Positions 32,099 to 37,051 of a DNA stretch of 37,051 nucleotides are shown piece after piece (the stretch's first letter is position 1; each line of letters starts with the position of its first letter). Source of the stretch: Candidatus Rokuibacteriota bacterium (lineage in GTDB: Bacteria; Methylomirabilota; Methylomirabilia; Rokubacteriales; CSP1-6); assembly GCA_003221455.1 (NCBI GenBank), contig QHRX01000008.1:1-37051 (forward strand), written 5' to 3'. The notes under the pieces are model-generated. The model saw only the letters and a list, made by a program, of their open reading frames with translations, ran no database searches and was not told the DNA's origin. Position numbers and translations under genes: made by a program.

Positions 32099-32623
32099 CT
32101 ATGCCTTGGCGAGCGCGCGGATGATCTCCCGGCAGAACGCGGGCAGGTCGTCAGGCCGGCGCGACGTGATCAGGTTGCCGTCCACCACGACCTCTTCGTC
32201 GACCCAGTTGGTCCCCGCCGCGACCAGGTCGTCCTTGATCGAGAAGAACGACGTCGCACGCTTCCCCTTCAGGATGCCCGCCGACACGAGCATCCAGCCC
32301 GCATGGCAGATCGCCGCAACAACCTTCCCCTGCTGGTGGGCCTCACGGACGAGCTTCACCATCGCGGCGTGGCGCCGCATGACGTCGGGGGCGTAGCCAC
32401 CGGGCACGATCACGGCGTCGAACTCGACCGCGCTCACCGCCTCGGCCTGGACGTCGACGTTGACCGGATAGCCGTGCTTGGAGGTGTAGGACTTGGCCCC
32501 GCCGGCGCCGATGACCTTCACCTCTGCCCCTTCCTCCCGGAGCCGGTAGTACGGCACCCACAGCTCCATCTCCTGGTACATGTTCTCGGCGAGCACCGCG
32601 ATGCGCTTTCCTTGGAGCTTCAT
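32099..32623 (-). CDS. DJ-1/PfpI family protein (type 1 glutamine amidotransferase-like)
   Basis: 174 residues from ATG with AGGGAGGAGA upstream; the track's 363-residue version is an over-extension. The nucleophile Cys is in AAICHAGWMLVSAG with adjacent His, and the conserved acidic residue lies in VLAENMYQEMEL. YAPDVMRRH and a C-terminal VVVDGNLITSRRPDDLPAF are typical of the PfpI subgroup. These proteins are described as proteases or protein/nucleotide deglycases; the precise activity here is unknown. Cytosolic. Confidence 0.93.
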   Translation of the reverse strand: MKLQGKRIAVLAENMYQEMELWVPYYRLREEGAEVKVIGAGGAKSYTSKHGYPVNVDVQAEAVSAVEFDAVIVPGGYAPDVMRRHAAMVKLVREAHQQGKVVAAICHAGWMLVSAGILKGKRATSFFSIKDDLVAAGTNWVDEEVVVDGNLITSRRPDDLPAFCREIIRALAKA

Positions 32624-32709
32624 GTCTCCTCCCTTGCTGTGCCGGCGCCAGACTAGGGCCCCGGCGGTCCACGGTCGTTCGGCTCGGACTCCCCGGCGGC
32701 CCGGGTCGC

Positions 32710-32976
32710 CTACTGCTGTTGCTGCTCTAGCTGCCGCTCCTTGATGCCCTGCTCGATCGCCTTGATCCGGCCCTCGACCCGCCGGATTTCCACGCGCAGC
32801 CGGATGAGTCGGGTGAGCTCTTCGTCGCTCTGCGGCTCCTGTTTCACGAGCGTCGTAAGCTCCTGCCTGAGTGTAACGAGTCTCGCCCGCTCGGACTCCA
32901 GGAAGATCTCCGTCATGCTCTGGGCCTGCGCGGGGCCGACGAGCGCCAGGACAAGAAACAGCGCCCACAGTACCAT
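32710..32976 (-). CDS. Small secreted coiled-coil protein
   Basis: 88 residues starting at ATG with GGAGG six bases upstream. Signal peptide VLWALFLVLALVGPAQAQ; the mature ~65 residues are nearly all charged helix (SERARLVTLRQELTTLV...RIKAIEQGIKERQLEQQQQ), predicted to form a coiled coil and ending in a Gln run. No family recognised. The track start at 33177 is too long. Confidence 0.6.
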   Translation of the reverse strand: MVLWALFLVLALVGPAQAQSMTEIFLESERARLVTLRQELTTLVKQEPQSDEELTRLIRLRVEIRRVEGRIKAIEQGIKERQLEQQQQ

Positions 32977-33149
32977 CAAGATCCTCCATCGGCCTGACAC
33001 CCTTGCCGAGGCTCCCGCCCGTCCTCCGGAGCAGAGTCCCATTATCGGCGACCCCAGGCCCCCGTGTAAGCCCCCCGTTAAATCGCTTGCCGTCGATGCG
33101 ATAATCCCGACCAACGGGCCGGCGAGCCGGCTCGGACAGAGGAGGCCGC

Positions 33150-33431
33150 GTGGGCCAGCTGTTATTCGTCGTGTCACGGGAGGCGATCAAGCGCTACCAG
33201 GACTTCAAGCGCGCCTTTTCGGACCAGGAGTCGGTCGAGATCATTCTCGACCGCCGGGTCGGCCAGCGGCGGCGGTCCGCCGCAGGGCCCTCCGACCCTG
33301 GCAGTGACCGCCGGCACGCCGACCGCCGCGCGAGGCCCGACGTCGACTCGGATCTGAGCTCCCTCGGCTACTCCGTGGTGCGGCTGACCAAGCCCGCGCG
33401 GTTCGTCTCCAGCTCAAACACGAACCGGTAA
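33150..33431 (+). CDS. Small hypothetical protein with DRRxGQRRR motif
   Basis: 93 residues from GTG with GAGGAGG upstream. The first half (LLFVVSREAIKRYQDFKRAF, then SVEIILDRRVGQRRR) looks structured; the Arg/Asp-rich middle (SDRRHADRRARPD) is low complexity, and the end returns to LGYSVVRLTKPAR. This kind of DRRxGxRR protein recurs in GC-rich environmental genomes, but no function is known to me. It may be a small regulatory or nucleic acid-binding protein; the role is not inferable. Confidence 0.55.
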   Translation: MGQLLFVVSREAIKRYQDFKRAFSDQESVEIILDRRVGQRRRSAAGPSDPGSDRRHADRRARPDVDSDLSSLGYSVVRLTKPARFVSSSNTNR

Positions 33432-33941
33432 GCGCCCAGGCCTAAGGTCGAACACGGGGCGGCCCTTCACGATCCTACCCTTTCCGCGAAGTCCGTGCCT
33501 TTATGGCTCCGTTAGCCCCCGAGGATCCGACGGCGGCGGCCCCGCGATCTGCAGCGGGCTGGCCACTCTCCTGGCCGCGGCGGACCCGCTCGGCGTCGGC
33601 GAGCTGGCACTGACGAAGCCTAGGCTCGGCCGGCGCGGCCCCAAGCCCACGTTCGTCTACGCCGCCTCGAGCTCGCGACGCCAGGGGCGGGAGCGCTGGT
33701 CGGACTCAAGGCCGGCCAGGTGCGCCCGCCCACCGGGCCTGGGCGTCGTCAACCCACGGACGGGAGGGAGGGAGATCCTCGACCGAAGGGTCGCCCGCCC
33801 CGAGCCCCGACGGCGGCTTCGCGACGCTCTCAGATCGGGCCAGGAGCACGACGGACCCCGCGACGGCGAGGCTCGCCGTGCTGACGCCGGCGGCCCAGCA
33901 GCTCAGCCACGGGACCTAGAGAGGGGGCGGCGGCTCGTCCG
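33432..33941. other. Intergenic region, possibly decayed
   Basis: About 500 bases with no supported gene. A plus-strand stretch near 33.56-33.67 kb (LATLLAAADPLGVGELALTK...GRRGPKPTFVYAA) looks like a coding remnant but has no start or family that I can name. No promoter or hairpin stands out. Confidence 0.4.
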
Positions 33942-34538
33942 ATGCGCGGCGTCGAGCAGATCCCCTGGCTCTACGACGCGCTTGCGGCGCTGGCCGAGCG
34001 AGGCGAGATCGGCCGATGGCGGCGCTGGCTGACGGCGGGCGCGCAGGGCCGGACGCTCGACGTCGGCACCGGGACCGGCCGCAACCTGCCCCTGTTCCCG
34101 GCGGGCACGTTCGTCGTCGCCGTCGACCCCTCGCTCTCCGCGCTCCGGCGCGCCCGGCGCCGGGCGCCTGGAGCCGCGGTGACAGCCGCCAGTGTCGAGG
34201 CGCTCCCGTTTCGCGACGGCGTCTTCGACACGATCGTGAGCAGCCTCGCCTTCTGCAGTGTCCCCGACCCTGCCCGCGGCCTCGCCGAGGTGCGGCGCGT
34301 CCTGCGTCGGTCCGGCCACCTGCGGATGCTGGAGCACGTGCGCTCGGTCGTCCCCTGGCGGGCCCGGTGCCAGGACCTCATCCAGCCCGCCTGGACGCGC
34401 ATCATGGGCGGCTGCCATCCCAACCGGGAGACCGAGCGGGCGGTGGAGGCCGCAGGTTTCAGGATCGACGCCGCAGAGCGCAGAGCTCGCGGCGGCCTAC
34501 GCCGCTTCAGCGCGAGCGTTGCCGATTCTATGTCATAA
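33942..34538 (+). CDS. Class I SAM-dependent methyltransferase
   Basis: 198 residues. SAM-binding motif I is TLDVGTGTGRNLPLFP; the acidic motif II loop is VAVDPSLSALRRA; motif III region is VEALPFRDGVFDTIVSSLAFC, and the post-motif segment VPDPARGLAEVRRVLRRSGHLRMLEHV is typical of UbiE/Methyltransf_11 proteins. Substrate is unknown; small lipid-like or quinone substrates are common in this group. Cytosolic, upstream of the suf regulator but separated by ~90 bases. Confidence 0.88.
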   Translation: MRGVEQIPWLYDALAALAERGEIGRWRRWLTAGAQGRTLDVGTGTGRNLPLFPAGTFVVAVDPSLSALRRARRRAPGAAVTAASVEALPFRDGVFDTIVSSLAFCSVPDPARGLAEVRRVLRRSGHLRMLEHVRSVVPWRARCQDLIQPAWTRIMGGCHPNRETERAVEAAGFRIDAAERRARGGLRRFSASVADSMS

Positions 34539-34565
34539 CATGTCGATTTACCTTACTTCTGACAG

Positions 34566-34584
34566 GGCGACCAAAACGGTCGCC
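34566..34584. promoter_or_regulatory. Inverted repeat upstream of the Rrf2 regulator
   Basis: GGCGACC-AAAAC-GGTCGCC is a perfect 7+7 inverted repeat with a five-base loop, between the methyltransferase and Rrf2 genes. A possible -10 (TAAGCT, 34603-34608) follows 17 bases after TCGCCA, which overlaps the repeat, so it could be an operator for autoregulation. A terminator for the upstream gene is the alternative, but there is no T-run. Confidence 0.4.
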
Positions 34585-34631
34585 AATGGATCTGAAAAGG
34601 TGTAAGCTTTCGGGCGGGAGACAAGAAGGCG

Positions 34632-35066
34632 ATGCTCCGCTTTACGAAGCGTGTCGACTACGGACTGATGGCGATCCAGTACGTCGCCTTCCACGAGGGC
34701 GTGAGTCCGGTCGCCGTCAAGCAGATCGCGGAGGAGTTCAACATCCCGACCGAGCTCCTCGCCAAGATCCTCCAGCGTCTGGCGAAGCGGGGCCTGATCG
34801 TGAGCCAGAACGGCCCGAAGGGCGGCTACCGGCTCGCGCACCAGCCGGAGGAGATCACGGTCGGGCAGGTGGTGCGGGCGCTCGAGGGGCCGATCGCCAT
34901 CGTGAGCTGCTACAACGACGAGGGCGACTGCCCCCAGATGCCGCGCTGCACGCTCCGCCGGCCCGTCCAGAAGATCCAGGCGGCCATCGGCCAGCTGCTC
35001 GACACGATGAGCCTCGCCGAGCTGATGGGTGGGGACGTTCCGGAACTGCTTTCGGTGAAGGGATAG
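34632..35066 (+). CDS. Rrf2-family iron-sulfur transcriptional regulator (IscR/SufR-like)
   Basis: 144 residues. The N-terminal winged helix is FTKRVDYGLMAIQYVAFHEG followed by VAVKQIAEEFNIPTELLAKI and NGPKGGYRLA. The cluster-binding loop has three cysteines, C93-x6-C100-x5-C106 (SCYNDEGDCPQMPRC), as in IscR and other Rrf2 proteins that sense iron-sulfur status. It lies 19 bases before the SufA-like gene at the head of the suf operon, so it is very likely its repressor or activator. The inverted repeat just upstream could be its own site. Confidence 0.92.
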   Translation: MLRFTKRVDYGLMAIQYVAFHEGVSPVAVKQIAEEFNIPTELLAKILQRLAKRGLIVSQNGPKGGYRLAHQPEEITVGQVVRALEGPIAIVSCYNDEGDCPQMPRCTLRRPVQKIQAAIGQLLDTMSLAELMGGDVPELLSVKG

Positions 35067-35085
35067 GAGACGGGAGAGGAAAACC

Positions 35086-35415
35086 ATGGCGATCCAGCTT
35101 TCTGAAGAAGCGGTCAAGCACGTCAAGGAGCTCAAGCGAGCCCAGAACCTCCCCGAGGACGTTTTCCTCCGCATGGGCGTCAAGGGCGGCGGCTGCTCGG
35201 GCCTGTCATACCTGCTCGAGTTCGATAACGAGCTGCGCCCACAGGACAAGCAGTTCGAGATCGACGGGGTCAAGGTCGTGTGCGACGCCAAGAGCTACCT
35301 CTACCTGAACAGCACCACGCTCGACTACGTGAAGCAGGGCCTCCAGGCGGGGTTCGCGTTCGTCAATCCGAATGCGAAGTCCAGCTGCGGCTGCGGCTCG
35401 TCCTTCTCCGCATAG
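35086..35415 (+). CDS. Iron-sulfur assembly accessory protein (HesB/IscA/SufA family)
   Basis: 109 residues with the A-type carrier signature: GVKGGGCSGLSYLLEF (Cys37) and the C-terminal CGCGSSFS (Cys101, Cys103). A-type carriers accept and transfer 2Fe-2S or 4Fe-4S clusters to targets. IscA, SufA and ErpA cannot be separated by motif, but its place between an Rrf2 regulator and sufB suggests the SUF role. ATG with GGAGAGG-type site upstream; no signal peptide, cytosolic. Confidence 0.93.
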   Translation: MAIQLSEEAVKHVKELKRAQNLPEDVFLRMGVKGGGCSGLSYLLEFDNELRPQDKQFEIDGVKVVCDAKSYLYLNSTTLDYVKQGLQAGFAFVNPNAKSSCGCGSSFSA

Positions 35416-35445
35416 CATGCGACGCGCCTCTTTCGAGGAGTCACG

Positions 35446-36903
<1,458 letters not shown>

Positions 36904-36926
36904 GCGAGCAGAGCGAGGGAGACGAC

Positions 36927-37051
36927 ATGCTGAGCGTTCGGAACCTGCACGCCGGCGTCGACGGCCGCGAGATCCTGCGGGGCGTCGACCTCGAGGTGAA
37001 GGCCGGCGAAATCCACGCGGTGATGGGCCCGAACGGCTCGGGCAAGAGCAC
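36927..37051 (+). CDS. sufC: Fe-S cluster assembly ATPase SufC, truncated by window end
   Basis: Only the first ~41 residues are in the window: [20 protein letters not shown] followed by [18 protein letters not shown], the start of an ABC-type ATPase with Walker A. Its place directly after sufB and the GPNGSGKS sequence identify SufC. The remainder and any sufD/sufS lie beyond the window. Confidence 0.92.
   Translation, partial: MLSVRNLHAGVDGREILRGVDLEVKAGEIHAVMGPNGSGKS

Noticed and set aside
32624-33190. Upstream extension of the PfpI ORF
   Set aside because: The ATG at 32623 has an excellent ribosome binding site and matches the family start; the extension crosses another small gene.

Overview
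The window is a very GC-rich bacterial chromosome segment with dense genes, many GTG/TTG starts, short ATGA overlaps, Tat substrates, a Rrf2-SufA-SufB-SufC locus and periplasmic c-type cytochromes. The style resembles uncultivated soil/subsurface lineages such as Candidatus Rokubacteria/Methylomirabilota. That placement is an inference from gene content and base composition; no rRNA or marker phylogeny is possible here.

Layout. 0-3 kb: the end of an ECF-type sigma factor is translationally coupled to an unusual protein joining an anti-sigma zinc finger, an O6-alkylguanine-DNA alkyltransferase and an Ada-type zinc domain; then three small proteins and a DUF2652 cyclase-like protein. 3-9 kb: aldo/keto reductase, Tat-type amidohydrolase, enolase-superfamily enzyme and a copper amine oxidase. 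9-19 kb: a long co-directional block with a MerR-XRE-cupin regulator, a TorT-like binding protein, an RbsA/RbsC-type ABC importer, a beta-hydroxyacid dehydrogenase, two carboxyltransferase (PxpB/PxpC, urea-carboxylase-like) subunits, PxpA, a biotin carrier protein and a biotin carboxylase. Together these look like an import-and-degrade pathway for a small lactam, amide or other nitrogen compound. 19.1-20.2 kb has no convincing gene.

20-23 kb: a sulfur cassette (TauE/SafE exporter, TsdA-like dihaem thiosulfate dehydrogenase, Tat-exported DsrE-like protein). 23-25 kb: threonine synthase (minus strand) directly downstream of a frameshifted remnant of a MalG-type sugar permease. 25-29 kb: a Tat-exported PD40 beta-propeller protein, then a copper-linked set: CopC, a CopD-cytochrome c-redoxin fusion, and a membrane-anchored CusF-like barrel. 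28.95-30.1 kb is gene debris (two tyrosine-integrase C-terminal fragments, a truncated response regulator) beside tRNA-Arg and tRNA-His, suggesting an eroded integration site.

30-34 kb: an RmlD-like reductase, two divergent secreted proteins sharing a symmetric promoter-like palindrome, a PfpI/DJ-1 protein, small proteins and a methyltransferase. 34.6-37 kb: the start of a SUF iron-sulfur assembly operon, cut by the window end within sufC. No CRISPR array, rRNA, intact insertion sequence or intact prophage was seen.
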